Source of the DNA: Paenibacillus sp. FSL H8-0079
Lineage (GTDB): Bacteria; Bacillota; Bacilli; Paenibacillales; Paenibacillaceae
DNA length: 64,000 nt
Assembly (NCBI RefSeq): GCF_037991315.1
Contig: NZ_CP150300.1
Span: 1,674,001 to 1,738,000 of the forward strand
Direction: 5' to 3'
Of this stretch, positions 26,552 through 36,808 are shown in pieces (the first letter of the stretch is position 1; every line of letters begins with the position of its first letter). Both the position numbers and the translations under genes were made by a program. The notes under the pieces are model-generated. The model did no database searches. It was not told the DNA's origin and worked only from the letters and a program-made list of their open reading frames with translations.

Positions 26552-27445
26552 TTACAGTGAAATTTGCTTTGCAGGAATATAAATGTCCATTTCTCCGTAG
26601 TGGTCCTGAGCCAGACTGCCATCAATTCTTTCAAAATAGTATGGATCACTCTTCTCATACCCCGAATGGCCCTGCCAATATTCATCAATAAATGTCCAGA
26701 CACTGTCCAAGTGATCAATATTGATGAGACTTGGATGGAAATCACAGACGAATTTGAATACGGCATACTGGTTGGCCGGGACCTCAATTCCGTCCAGCTC
26801 TTCAGGGACATGATCTAGACTAGTTACTTCTACAGACGGCTGGTATGTACTGTAATCCTCATTAATCTCATTGGTAAATCCAATATATACGTTGGGTTGC
26901 AACACGTTAGGAATCGAATGAAAGTGTTTTTCAAAAAAGTCGTTGCCTGCTGAATTAGCTTCATAGTGCTCTTCATTGTCTGCATACCGAATGTGGGATC
27001 GTTGCCCAATGAGTTTCATGGCCGGTTTTCGTACATATGTTGGTTTGAAAATATATCCATATGGAAGCATTGTGATCATGGATGAAGTCATGCGGGCTGT
27101 GAATTCAAGATCTCCAGCTCCCTGTTTGCGATATTGCAAAGGTGTGATGCCGAAGGCTTGTTTGAAAGCACGTATGTAGGATTGTTCATGTTCAAAAGCA
27201 TAATGTCCACTGATATCGATAATCTTCCAGTTCAGATTCACCAATTGCTCCAGGCTGCGTGCCAATTTGCGTGAGCGAATGTATTCTCCAGGCAGTTGTC
27301 CGCTCACATGTTTGAACATGCGATGCAGGTGGAACTTGGATATATGAGTCACGGATGCCAGATGATCCAGCGTTAATTTGTCTTGAATATGATCTTCTAT
27401 GTAGTCGAATAGCTTATCCAATGTATTCAGCAAATCATGTTGCAT
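26552..27445 (-). CDS. AraC-family regulator with GyrI-like effector domain
   Basis: A 297-residue protein. Residues 5-105 form two helix-turn-helix units (LTLDHLASVTHISKFHLHRM and the second in EQSYIRAFKQAFGITPLQYR). From about 125 onward is a GyrI-like small-molecule-binding domain (RKPAMKLIGQ, PANQYAVFKF, MDIYIPA). It is divergent from the two-gene ABC exporter at 27.5 kb, with about 115 bp between, so it probably controls that transporter in response to a bound drug-like molecule. Confidence 0.88.
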   Translation of the reverse strand: MQHDLLNTLDKLFDYIEDHIQDKLTLDHLASVTHISKFHLHRMFKHVSGQLPGEYIRSRKLARSLEQLVNLNWKIIDISGHYAFEHEQSYIRAFKQAFGITPLQYRKQGAGDLEFTARMTSSMITMLPYGYIFKPTYVRKPAMKLIGQRSHIRYADNEEHYEANSAGNDFFEKHFHSIPNVLQPNVYIGFTNEINEDYSTYQPSVEVTSLDHVPEELDGIEVPANQYAVFKFVCDFHPSLINIDHLDSVWTFIDEYWQGHSGYEKSDPYYFERIDGSLAQDHYGEMDIYIPAKQISL

Positions 27446-27559
27446 AGCGATCTCCTTACTTCTGATAGTACTTACAGCAAGAAATGTTCATTTTTTCCTT
27501 ATCACCGATGATATCATAACCAAGTACATAATTTAATTACAAGATTGGAGAAACCATCC

Positions 27560-29383
27560 ATGTTTGCTGACAAAAGAACTTATACGACGTTAGGCATGCT
27601 AACTCGATTATGGACATTAACAGGCAAGTACCGAATGTTCATCATCCTGTTGCTTTTTGCCGCATTTATGGTTTCCCTGATTGAGGTCGGATATCTGGAA
27701 TCGATCCGAAGATTGGTCAAAGGCGCTACAGAATCGAAGTTTCCGTTACTCTACTCAGGTTTGATCATAGGCGTATCCATTGTCGTATTACGATTGATTG
27801 TAACCGTATTCATGACGTGGGTCGAGACGTTATTTCAGCAAAAGACACTATTGTCTATGCAGTCTCTATTGCTCAAGTCCCTTGGCATCACAGAGACGCG
27901 TGATCTGGCAAACTATCATACGGGGGATCTATCTTCCAGGGTTTGGACTTCTGCCAAGGAAGCACAAAAAGGGATAAATCAACACGGCATTGAACTTGCA
28001 AAAAATGTGATACAACTTATTCTTGCTTTTGCTTATTTCAGCTGGGTGAGCCTGCCATTGTCATTGGCTATTATTGCATTCACATTGATCTATCCTCTTG
28101 TAACGGTAGGACTGGGTAGACGTCTGCAACGACAACATGATCAGTTGAATGTCAGTGCGGCGTCAAGAGATGAGATGCTGACTGAAATCATTCAAGCCCC
28201 TGTGGAGATCCGGAGCTATGGACTCGGGGGTTCTGTGCACCAACATTTTAAAGATCGAATGGATCGAGTGTTCAGACATACGATGTCCGTATCTGTGTTA
28301 CAACGTCTTTCGGAGGCAGCCGGACGGGTCTCGACGTATGGTGGCATGATTCTGATTCTCTATCTAGGCGGCATGCAGGTGTTGAATGGACATATGGATG
28401 TGGGAGGTTTGGCGGCTTTTTTGGTGGCAAGCAGTCAGTTAACTCGTCCGATTGAGTCTCTGTCCGGTTTGTGGAATGATTTTATCGGTTCAGCTTCTCA
28501 TGCGTCCAGGGTCTTTGAAGTTCTGGATCTGGAGAAAAAGAACACGGATGCTAATACTAGTACCAATGCATATGTACAACGATCCGAACCGGGTTCAGGT
28601 GAACTTGTGAAGCAATCTAAACCGAATGGCATTAAGGTACAGCACGTGTCTTACAGGTATGCAGAGCAAGAAGAAGTGCTAACGGATATTTCTTTTGTAG
28701 CCACGAAAGGAAAGCTCACTGTAATCACTGGGCCAAGTGGATGTGGAAAGACCACGTTATTGGAATTAATAGCGGGATTAGATACACCTGTCATTGGTTC
28801 GATCCAGGTAATGAATCAGAAGAATTCATCAAATGATACGCAAGAAGTTAAAGCAGAGCATCTCAATCAGGTATATGTTCCGCAACAATCCTTTATTTTC
28901 ACAGGTACAGTGGAAGAAAATATTGTTTTTGGACAAGAGGGGATATCTGCCGATCAAGTAAAGGTTGCGGCCCATATGACGCATGCACATGACGCGATTA
29001 TGCGTCAATCGCTCGGCTATGGGACAGAGCTTCAGCCGCAAGGCGGGACGATGTCGGGTGGTGAGCTTCAGCGTATTAGTTTAGCCAGAGCGATGCTGAG
29101 GAACCCGGATATTCTATTGTTGGATGAACCGACGTCATCTCAAGACCCGTGGCATGAGCAACGATTGAATGATCTCTTTGCCCGAATCACTGCTGACAAA
29201 GGCACAACGGTTATTGCAGTTACTCATCGATTATCGCTGATCGAACGGGCAGATCAGGTCATCTATATTCAGAAGGGACGCGTCGAAGATACGGGGACTC
29301 ATCGTGAATTGCTGGATCGTGCAAACGGATATCGAAGCTATATTACGGAGCAGGATACGGAAGTGGAGGGACAGCATGAGTAA
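27560..29383 (+). CDS. ABC exporter half-transporter, subunit 1
   Basis: A 607-residue type IV ABC half-transporter with six membrane helices, then a nucleotide-binding domain. Walker A is GPSGCGKTTL, the signature is MSGGELQRISLARAML, and Walker B is ILLLDEPTSS with the catalytic Glu; the D-loop reads SSQD instead of SALD. The ATG at 27560 follows GGAG; the frame is open from a TTG at 27545. The last codons overlap the second subunit, and the two probably form a heterodimer exporting lipophilic or peptide-like substrates. The AraC regulator lies divergently upstream. Confidence 0.9.
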   Translation: MFADKRTYTTLGMLTRLWTLTGKYRMFIILLLFAAFMVSLIEVGYLESIRRLVKGATESKFPLLYSGLIIGVSIVVLRLIVTVFMTWVETLFQQKTLLSMQSLLLKSLGITETRDLANYHTGDLSSRVWTSAKEAQKGINQHGIELAKNVIQLILAFAYFSWVSLPLSLAIIAFTLIYPLVTVGLGRRLQRQHDQLNVSAASRDEMLTEIIQAPVEIRSYGLGGSVHQHFKDRMDRVFRHTMSVSVLQRLSEAAGRVSTYGGMILILYLGGMQVLNGHMDVGGLAAFLVASSQLTRPIESLSGLWNDFIGSASHASRVFEVLDLEKKNTDANTSTNAYVQRSEPGSGELVKQSKPNGIKVQHVSYRYAEQEEVLTDISFVATKGKLTVITGPSGCGKTTLLELIAGLDTPVIGSIQVMNQKNSSNDTQEVKAEHLNQVYVPQQSFIFTGTVEENIVFGQEGISADQVKVAAHMTHAHDAIMRQSLGYGTELQPQGGTMSGGELQRISLARAMLRNPDILLLDEPTSSQDPWHEQRLNDLFARITADKGTTVIAVTHRLSLIERADQVIYIQKGRVEDTGTHRELLDRANGYRSYITEQDTEVEGQHE

Positions 29384-31325
29384 CAAGAGTGAAACCGTAG
29401 CGTATGCCGATAAGGTTGAAATGAAGAGCAGCCATGAGAAGCGTGGAGCAAACGAAATGAAAGAAGATAATGAAATAGATACTGGACATAAAACGGATGA
29501 AAATCATGTTCCAGATGATCCAAAGCAAGTTGTATCACTGAGAACAGTGTGGCCTGTTATTTTCCGTTGGATGAAGCCTTATGGATTAGCTGTAGCGATC
29601 TTGCTCATTTTTATCTCAGCAGATGCGGTCTTTGATTGGGGACTTGCCTTTGTACAGGGATTCTTCGTGGATGCTATTCATGATGGGGGACAGGAACAGC
29701 TTAATGCCACCGCAATAATTTTCATCGCCATTTTGGCAGGATTTATTGTATTGCTCGCGATGCATCGTTATGTACTGGTATGGCTCAAGGAGTCCCTGTA
29801 CAGAGACATGTCTATGGACTTGCTGAAGTTATTAAACAGGATGCCTTATGCGTGGGTTCGCAGACAGAAGTCCGGAGATGTAATGCTTCGCATCAAAGAA
29901 GACACCAAGCATGGTGCAGAAGTGGTCGAGGCCATTGCAGAGGGTGTTACGGTTGTATTCATTATTATATTATCACTGGGATACTTGTATAAAGCCGATG
30001 CATGGGTTGCAGTTATCGCCTTAGTGAGTGCAGGGATAATTTGGTTCACGGCGAGGTTGTATGATCAGCGAATTGTACATCTGTCCGATGAGGTCGAATC
30101 CAGAGAAGGCGAGTCACAACAGCAGATCCAACAGTACGTTGAAGGAATCCCAGTGATTCAGATGTATGATGCTTCACCTTGGTTTCTCGCTCGATTTCGA
30201 ACACAACAGCAATCACTGAATCGTGTTCAGGCCAAGTTGCAGATGACTTTGAGCATGTCGGATAACGTGGCGATGGCGGTATTTGGTTTGGCTCAGTTGG
30301 CAGCGTTGTTTCTAATTGGTTTGTCAGCAGCTAGAGGAACCTTGTCTCCGGGTATGGTTGTTGCAAGTAGTCTGCTGTTCGAATTGGTGGTGTGGCCCGT
30401 GCTCGGCTTGTCCAGCCAGTGGAGTCAGATGCAAGCCAGCGTGGGCGCATTTGGACGTATCTCTGCATGGTTGAAATTGGCGGAGAACAAGAAGACAGAC
30501 GCAACCAGTACTAAGCAGGAGACGCGTGCACAGGGAAGTTTTGACCAAGATCAAGGGTACACACAACAAACAGCATATCAAGAGAAAGAAATTGCTATGC
30601 TACGTCTTCAACAGGTTACAGTAATAGATGATGACAGTGGTCGGAGGATTCTGGATCAGATTACGCTAAATCTGGTTCCAGGTGAATTGGTTGCGGTAGT
30701 TGGTGCCAGTGGTGCAGGCAAATCTACACTATGCCAAGTGTGCGCAGGGCTGATCGAGCCAACAAACGGAAACGTATTGCTGGGTGATAAACATGTTGCA
30801 GAGTATATAGAGATGGATAATAAATCTAGACTGACGTATATGCCGCAGACACCAACTTTTTTTACAGGAACGATCGAGGACAATATCCGTCTCAATATAG
30901 ACGCTACGTTGGACAAGGTAAAGCTTGCGGCAGAGCAGGCAGGTTTGCATGAATTCATTGAGGCCAATGAAGAGCAATACGCTGCGATGTTGCAAGAGAA
31001 AGGGGCCAATCTATCCGGAGGCCAGCAACAGCGACTATCGCTTGCCAGACTCTTTATGAGATCATCCGATCTGTATATTCTGGACGAACCAACGTCATCA
31101 TTGGATATTCAGACAGAACAGAACGTAATGAATCACTTGCTGAACTTTATGAAAGGCAGAATAGGATTACTTGTCACACATCGGATGGAGGTCGCTCGTC
31201 AGTGCTCTCGTATCCTTGTGATGGAGCATGGCCGAATTGCCGAGGATGGAACGCATGAACAACTGATGCAGAGGAAAGGATTGTATTATCGCATGAATGT
31301 TAGAGGCGCTGCTGCAAATGAATGA
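29376..31325 (+). CDS. ABC exporter half-transporter, subunit 2
   Basis: A 649-residue partner of the preceding gene, starting at ATG 29376 behind GGAGGG and overlapping it by 8 bases. The first 45 residues are acidic and hydrophilic. The transmembrane region spans about 65-350, and the nucleotide-binding domain has Walker A GASGAGKSTL, signature [14 protein letters not shown] and Walker B LYILDEPTSSLD. The canonical catalytic Glu is present here too, so both composite sites may hydrolyse ATP. Substrate unknown. Confidence 0.9.
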   Translation: MSNKSETVAYADKVEMKSSHEKRGANEMKEDNEIDTGHKTDENHVPDDPKQVVSLRTVWPVIFRWMKPYGLAVAILLIFISADAVFDWGLAFVQGFFVDAIHDGGQEQLNATAIIFIAILAGFIVLLAMHRYVLVWLKESLYRDMSMDLLKLLNRMPYAWVRRQKSGDVMLRIKEDTKHGAEVVEAIAEGVTVVFIIILSLGYLYKADAWVAVIALVSAGIIWFTARLYDQRIVHLSDEVESREGESQQQIQQYVEGIPVIQMYDASPWFLARFRTQQQSLNRVQAKLQMTLSMSDNVAMAVFGLAQLAALFLIGLSAARGTLSPGMVVASSLLFELVVWPVLGLSSQWSQMQASVGAFGRISAWLKLAENKKTDATSTKQETRAQGSFDQDQGYTQQTAYQEKEIAMLRLQQVTVIDDDSGRRILDQITLNLVPGELVAVVGASGAGKSTLCQVCAGLIEPTNGNVLLGDKHVAEYIEMDNKSRLTYMPQTPTFFTGTIEDNIRLNIDATLDKVKLAAEQAGLHEFIEANEEQYAAMLQEKGANLSGGQQQRLSLARLFMRSSDLYILDEPTSSLDIQTEQNVMNHLLNFMKGRIGLLVTHRMEVARQCSRILVMEHGRIAEDGTHEQLMQRKGLYYRMNVRGAAANE

Positions 31326-31599
31326 ACCTACTTTGAAGAAGGCGATGGATACGTTAGATTTCTTGAGTCAGGATCGGGAAGCACGTCGTTTGTATGAAGA
31401 GCGGCAGAAGTATTTGCATGACGAAGCTTCCATGATTGAATGGGCTACGGAAAAGGGCATAGCTAAGGGATTAGTGGAAGGGGAAAAAAGAAAGGCGATT
31501 GAGATTGCAAAAAACATGCTCTCATTTGGAATTGAAGTTTCAGTTATTGCCAAAACAAGTGGTCTAACTGTGTCTGAAGTTGAGGCGTTGAAAGATTAG
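31318..31599 (+). pseudogene. C-terminal remnant of an Rpn/PD-(D/E)XK nuclease-type transposase
   Basis: The 94 residues from MNEPTLKKAM resemble the tail of Rpn-family proteins: LDFLSQDREARRLYEERQKY, then MIEWATEKGIAKGLVEGE and a helical end. The nuclease domain that should precede it is absent; the frame runs back into the ABC exporter's 3' end with an 8-base overlap. It is most likely a truncated mobile-gene remnant. Confidence 0.65.
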
Positions 31600-31912
31600 A
31601 AATACCACCAGTGTGAAACAGTTATTGTATGACTTAATAGTTTTGTCAAAATTAAATGCAATCGTTTTGTCCAACTAGGGCAGGACGGTTGTTTTTATTT
31701 TAATGAAGAAGCTTCAAACGTTTTACAGTAAAACGCGGTTGCTCATTCGGGGCTGGGCCGTTAAACTAAAGGGAGCGGCGTTTGCTTGACGGACAAGTCA
31801 TGAGAACGCCATTTTGTTGTCAAGGATGCGGCATATGAGCCGCTTTCGGATGTCAGAATCGGATCGGACCAAGCTGGTGGAAGAACACCGGTGATAAGTA
31901 AGGAGTCTTTAC
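31600..31912. other. Intergenic stretch before recQ
   Basis: No gene is supported. A T-rich hairpin-like segment follows ACTAGGGCAGGACGG near 31676-31700. A good ribosome site (AAGGAG) at 31901-31906 serves recQ. No promoter was identified with confidence. Confidence 0.5.
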
Positions 31913-33793
31913 ATGAGTGTGCAAACACCTACATTAGAAGAAGCGCAGGGTCTCCTGCAAAAATATTATGGCTACCCCGACTTCCGTGAGGGACAGAAAA
32001 AGATTGTAGCCAGCCTACTCGAACGTGAAGATACGTTGGGGATTATGCCAACTGGGGGCGGTAAGTCGATCTGTTATCAGATCCCCGCTCTGTTATATTC
32101 GGGTCTGACACTTGTTGTCTCCCCGTTGATCTCATTGATGAAGGACCAGGTCGATGCGTTGACGACCGCCGGAATTGCTGCCGCGTATATTAATAGTACA
32201 CTTAGCGGCAAAGAAGTGAATGATCGCATCCGCGCGGCGCAGCGCGGTGAGCTGAAGTTGCTCTATGTCGCGCCTGAGCGACTGGAGCTGGATTGGTTCC
32301 GCGAGGAGATGGGCTATTTGCCGATCTCTTGCGTTGCTGTGGATGAGGCCCACTGTGTATCGCAGTGGGGGCATGATTTTCGGACAAGCTACCTGGCGGT
32401 AGCGCCGTTTGTGGACAGTTTGCCGGAGCGGCCGGTGGTTGCGGCCTTTACGGCTACAGCGACGCCCGAGGTCATGGGCGATATTCTGCGTTTGCTGCGT
32501 TTGCAGGACCCGCAGACGTATGTGACCGGACTTGGGCGGGATAATCTGGCGTTTAGCGTGCTTCGCGGCGAGAGCAAGAAGGACTTTGTCCTGAATTATG
32601 CGCGCGAGCATGCCAGCGAGCCGGGGATTATATACGCCGCGACCCGTAAGGACGTGGACGATCTGCATCAGCGTTTGTTGCAGGCGGGATTGCCCGCAGG
32701 ACGCTACCATGCCGGGATGACGGACGATGAACGGTCCCAGAGCCAGGAAGCTTTTTTGTATGATGATATACGGGTGATGGTGGCGACCAATGCGTTCGGG
32801 ATGGGGATTGATAAATCGAACGTGCGTTACGTTATTCATAACAGCATGCCGAAGAACATGGAAGCATATGTGCAGGAAGCTGGACGTGCGGGTCGGGACG
32901 GTGAGCCAAGCCAGTGTATTCTGTTATTCGGGGCACAGGACATTATCACCCAGAAATTCTTGATCGAGCAGAATCCGATGGAGGGCGACCGGAAACAGAA
33001 CGATTACCGGAAGCTACAGCAAATGGTGGATTACTGTTACACGACACGTTGTCTGCGCAGTGCGCAGCTGGATTATTTCGGTGAGGTGCATGACGATACA
33101 CCGTGCGGTACTTGCAGTTCCTGTACGGACGACCGTGAGTTGGTAGACATGACGATTGATGCACAGAAAATATTCAGCTGCATTCACCGCATGCGTGAAC
33201 GGTATGGTGTATCATTGGTAGCTTCGGTGCTCAAAGGCTCTCGTGCCAAAAAGGTACTCGATTACGGCTTCAACTCTCTGCCAACCTATGGCGTGATGGG
33301 TAATCGTACGGAGCGTGAAATTTCGGAGATCATCAACGTGATGGTATCCGAAGGATATCTGATGCTGTCCGAGGGACAGTATCCGGTCGTTCGTCTGCAA
33401 CCACTGGCGGTCGAAGTACTCAAAGGCCAGCGTGAAGTGATGCAGCGTGTGGTCCGCAAGACAGCGGCAACGGCTTCGGGTACGAACTACGGCGGACGTC
33501 GTGGTCGCGATGCGATGCCATCTGCGGTCAACGAGACCGTATTCGAACAGCTGCGTCTGATCCGTCGTGATCTGGCAGCCAAAGAGCATGTGCCATCGTA
33601 CATTATTTTCAATGATGCGACTCTGCGCGAGATGAGTGTGGTATGTCCACAGACAGAACGTGACATGCTGGATATCAAAGGGGTCGGTGAGGTCAAGTAC
33701 CGCAAGTACGGACTGCCGTTCCTGGAGTTTTTCCAGAAGCAATCGGGCGAAGAAGTGGATACGGATGACGATGCGTTTTACGAGTATGAGTAG
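31913..33793 (+). CDS. recQ: ATP-dependent DNA helicase RecQ
   Basis: A 626-residue superfamily 2 helicase. Motif I is [14 protein letters not shown], motif [17 protein letters not shown] and motif [12 protein letters not shown]. The zinc-binding cysteines are in CYTTRCLR and CGTCSSC. A winged-helix region follows, and a C-terminal HRDC-type domain (about residues 525-600; [20 protein letters not shown]). It unwinds DNA 3' to 5' in recombination and fork repair. It is longer than the shortest RecQ forms and keeps all domains. Spacing of AAGGAG to ATG is normal. Confidence 0.95.
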   Translation: MSVQTPTLEEAQGLLQKYYGYPDFREGQKKIVASLLEREDTLGIMPTGGGKSICYQIPALLYSGLTLVVSPLISLMKDQVDALTTAGIAAAYINSTLSGKEVNDRIRAAQRGELKLLYVAPERLELDWFREEMGYLPISCVAVDEAHCVSQWGHDFRTSYLAVAPFVDSLPERPVVAAFTATATPEVMGDILRLLRLQDPQTYVTGLGRDNLAFSVLRGESKKDFVLNYAREHASEPGIIYAATRKDVDDLHQRLLQAGLPAGRYHAGMTDDERSQSQEAFLYDDIRVMVATNAFGMGIDKSNVRYVIHNSMPKNMEAYVQEAGRAGRDGEPSQCILLFGAQDIITQKFLIEQNPMEGDRKQNDYRKLQQMVDYCYTTRCLRSAQLDYFGEVHDDTPCGTCSSCTDDRELVDMTIDAQKIFSCIHRMRERYGVSLVASVLKGSRAKKVLDYGFNSLPTYGVMGNRTEREISEIINVMVSEGYLMLSEGQYPVVRLQPLAVEVLKGQREVMQRVVRKTAATASGTNYGGRRGRDAMPSAVNETVFEQLRLIRRDLAAKEHVPSYIIFNDATLREMSVVCPQTERDMLDIKGVGEVKYRKYGLPFLEFFQKQSGEEVDTDDDAFYEYE

Positions 33794-34429
33794 GTATGAG
33801 CACGTATAAGTAAGTATGATCAATTATGAGCGAGTTTGGCTGGATGGGATGGAGTGAGAATTTTTGTTACATTCGCCCTTTCAAGTCTTTGAAGTTCGTG
33901 ACACGTAAAGCTTAATTGATCTAAAAGTTGGTAGATATGCTTCATGCAAGTCGATGGTTCGTCCATGATACGGGGGAAGCGTTCGGCAGAGGTTCGAGGC
34001 TAAAACCTAGAGGCTAAAGGCAGTAAAATGTGGATATCGAATTGCGGATGGAATGCGAATGAGGTCTTTTACAGGTTGAAGTTGAGTTTGAGGTTAATTA
34101 TGATGTCTCCTCATTGTGGACAAAAGAAGGTAAATTGTCTTTTAAAGGGTGGACATTGCCGATCGCATTGGCCGATAGTAGATTATACAGCATGTAGTTT
34201 GGTTGGAGACACTTTATGCTGTATGTTGTGGTCTGGGTTTGGTGGGGTGTATATGCCTTTTTGAAAAGAGTGTCCACTCTTTGAAAGACAAAAGTTGAAT
34301 ATGTCCATGAGACATGGAATGGCTAGTACAAAAGGGGTTTAGATGAACAGCATCCGGGGCAGGATGGCTGCGATGCTTTCCTTTTATAAAAAATATGTGG
34401 TCTGGGTGTCCAGGCAAAGGTTGTGAACC
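33794..34429. other. Gene-poor gap between recQ and the radical SAM gene
   Basis: No convincing gene. A perfect inverted repeat, AAAGAGTG-TC-CACTCTTT, lies near 34267-34284 without a T-run. The phrase TGTGGTCTGGGT recurs at about 34229 and 34396. An open frame at 34028-34264 has no ribosome site and an odd Cys/Trp-rich composition. Confidence 0.5.
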
Positions 34430-36472
34430 ATGAAGGTTATTCTTTCTACATTAAATGCAAAGTACATCCATACCTCTTTGGCCTTGCGGTGTCTGAAAGC
34501 GTACAGTGAGAAGGATTTTGATATTGACCTGGCGGAGTATACGATCAAGGACCCGGTGATGAATATTGTGTCTGATCTGTATCAGCGCGGCGCGGACGTG
34601 ATTGGTTTCTCGTGTTACATCTGGAACATTGAAGAGACGATCAAGGTCATTGATAATCTGAAAAAGGTTATGCCGAACGTGAAAATTCTGCTTGGCGGGC
34701 CGGAAGTGTCCTACGACACGGAATATTGGATGAACCGGATTCCAAATGTCGATTTCATCGTGATGGGTGAAGGGGAAGAGACGTTGCATCAGCTCTTGAC
34801 GGAGCTGGAAGGAAGCAAGAAGTTCCACTTTGTCTATGGACTGGCGTATCGCAAAGGGGAAGAGGTCATTCTCATGCCAGGACGCCCGAAAGCGGATCTG
34901 AACGATCTGCCGTCACCGCATCGATTTGATGAGGATATCCCGGAGCTTGGGAAGCGGGTTGTTTATTTTGAGACCAGTCGGGGCTGTCCGTTCAGTTGTC
35001 AGTTCTGTCTGTCCAGTATTGAGGTCGGCGTGCGGTATTACGATATCGAGCGGACGAAGTCAGATATTCTGTATCTGATCGAGAAGGGTGCAAAGCTAAT
35101 CAAGTTTGTGGACCGGACATTCAACATCAAGCGGGATTATGCGCTCGAAATGTTCAAATTCCTGATTGAGAATCATCAGGGGACAGTATTCCAGTTTGAA
35201 ATTACGGCAGATATTATGCGTCCCGAAGTACTGGACTATCTGGCAGAGAATGCGCCGCCGGGCACATTCCGGTTCGAGATCGGGGTACAGTCCACGAACG
35301 ATCCGACGAATGAACTGGTGAAACGCCGTCAGAATTTTACCAAGCTGAGCCGTACCGTCAATAAAGTCAAAGCTAGTGGCAAAATCGACCAGCATCTGGA
35401 TCTCATCGCCGGACTGCCGGAGGAAAATTACGATACGTTCCGCAAAACGTTTAATGATGTGTTTGCACTGGGGCCGGAAGAGCTTCAGCTCGGATTCCTC
35501 AAAATGCTGCGTGGTACAGGTCTGCGTCTGGATGCGGAGAAGTACAACTATACGTACATGGATCACGCGCCGTATGAGATTCTGGGCAGTGACGTGCTGC
35601 CGTTCAGCGACATTGTGCGCTTGAAGCGGTTGGAAGATGTACTGGAGAAATACTGGAACGCACATCGGATGGACCATACGCTGAAATATCTGATGGAGCA
35701 GGAGTTCAACTCGCCGTTTGATTTCTTCCAGGCATTTGGGGATTACTGGGAAGGTCAGGGTTGGCAGAAGATTGGTCACCAACTGGAGGATCTGTTTACT
35801 CGTTTGCACAGCTTCCTGGAGTCGCGGAATACGCCGCATATGGATATCGTGCTCGGCCTGATGAAGCTGGACTATTTCCTCGGTCACAAATACAAACCAC
35901 GCAAAATCTGGTGGGAAGATCCGCTTCAGAAAGACCAGTGGGCGGGTTATATGAAAACGTTGGCTGAACGTCCGGAAGACGTTCGCCTGCCACGTGTTGC
36001 CGGCGCCGCAGGCACGGCATGGCTGGAAAGCAGCGGCACGGGTGCGAGTGCCGCTGGGGCAAGTTCGGCTGCTGCCGGAGAAGACTCTGCCGCAGATGCG
36101 GCGGGTGTGATCGGCAGTGAAGCCGGGGGTACAGCGTCGCGCGTTGCGGGCGACGCAGTTGGGTCAGCCGTCGATGGAGCGGCGGACATGGAGGACGGCA
36201 ACGCTTCGCGTGCGTTGCCGATGACCTCGGCCATGACCGCACAGACGGTCATGGGTGCCCGTGCTTTCGCCGACCTCGGTCTCGGCGAAAAGGAATTGCA
36301 GAAGCACACCGTATTGGATGTGCTTCCGTTCCGGCTTGAGCGTGTGCTAGCTGGCGCCAGCCCGCTTGCCGCGAAAGGCCAGACGCTGCTGGTCGTTGTA
36401 TACCAGCAGCATGAAGGGCAGCAGGCGCAGTATTACACGCTGCCGCTGGGAGAAGAAGCCGCTGCAATATAG
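34430..36472 (+). CDS. B12-binding radical SAM protein (DUF4080 type)
   Basis: A 680-residue protein. Residues 1-130 are a cobalamin-binding Rossmann-like domain (GADVIGFSCYIWNIEETIKV, VKILLGGPEVSYD). The radical SAM core carries the 4Fe-4S triad Cys186, Cys190, Cys193 in SRGCPFSCQFC. A DUF4080 C-terminal region follows. Residues about 523-600 are an Ala/Gly/Ser-rich low-complexity insert of much higher GC, before a conserved-looking end. The reaction is unknown; relatives are often misannotated as methylthiotransferases. Confidence 0.85.
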   Translation: MKVILSTLNAKYIHTSLALRCLKAYSEKDFDIDLAEYTIKDPVMNIVSDLYQRGADVIGFSCYIWNIEETIKVIDNLKKVMPNVKILLGGPEVSYDTEYWMNRIPNVDFIVMGEGEETLHQLLTELEGSKKFHFVYGLAYRKGEEVILMPGRPKADLNDLPSPHRFDEDIPELGKRVVYFETSRGCPFSCQFCLSSIEVGVRYYDIERTKSDILYLIEKGAKLIKFVDRTFNIKRDYALEMFKFLIENHQGTVFQFEITADIMRPEVLDYLAENAPPGTFRFEIGVQSTNDPTNELVKRRQNFTKLSRTVNKVKASGKIDQHLDLIAGLPEENYDTFRKTFNDVFALGPEELQLGFLKMLRGTGLRLDAEKYNYTYMDHAPYEILGSDVLPFSDIVRLKRLEDVLEKYWNAHRMDHTLKYLMEQEFNSPFDFFQAFGDYWEGQGWQKIGHQLEDLFTRLHSFLESRNTPHMDIVLGLMKLDYFLGHKYKPRKIWWEDPLQKDQWAGYMKTLAERPEDVRLPRVAGAAGTAWLESSGTGASAAGASSAAAGEDSAADAAGVIGSEAGGTASRVAGDAVGSAVDGAADMEDGNASRALPMTSAMTAQTVMGARAFADLGLGEKELQKHTVLDVLPFRLERVLAGASPLAAKGQTLLVVVYQQHEGQQAQYYTLPLGEEAAAI

Positions 36473-36527
36473 ATGCAGCGGCCTGATACGAGCTGCATGG
36501 CCTATTGGCATCATTCAGCAGGAAGAT

Positions 36528-36697
36528 GTGCCACGGCTTTACGGTCCGTGGCACGTTTGGGGCAGGCATCACCGCTATGTGCGGGGGATGCCCGACTTGA
36601 TGAGCACCGCGCTATTGACCGCGGTGCTTCTCCATGAGGTGCTGCCCATTGGGCGCAGCACCTCATCCTTACGCGGCTTGTCATTGCACAAGTCGCG
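36528..36697. repeat. Cluster of five consecutive GC-rich hairpins
   Basis: Stems, in order: GTGCCACGG/CCGTGGCAC (36528-36554), GGCATC/GATGCC (36565-36592), GCACCGCG/CGCGGTGC (36604-36627), ATGAGGTGCTGC/GCAGCACCTCAT (36634-36666) and GCGGCTTGT/ACAAGTCGC (36673-36696, one G-T pair). None has a T-run. They fill most of the gap between the radical SAM gene and the integron terminator. Confidence 0.75.
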
Positions 36698-36740
36698 CTC
36701 CGCTTCACTTTAACCCAAATATATATGTTCCGAAAGCATC

Positions 36741-36792
36741 GGAAGGTCGTCTGATTCCCTAGGGGATGAAGAAGGGCCTTCCTTTTTGTTTT
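36741..36792 (+). terminator. Terminator ahead of the integron recombinase
   Basis: GGAAGG (36741-36746) pairs with CCTTCC (36777-36782) around an inner ATTCCC/GGGGAT stem; TTTTTGTTTTT follows. Close relatives stand at 56526 and 63144, the latter ahead of the decayed recombinase copy. Confidence 0.75.
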
Positions 36793-36808
36793 TCAGAAAG
36801 AGTTTCCT

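Noticed and set aside
34028..34264. Open frame of 78 codons between recQ and the radical SAM gene
   Set aside because: No ribosome site, Cys/Trp-rich unnatural composition, no recognised motif.
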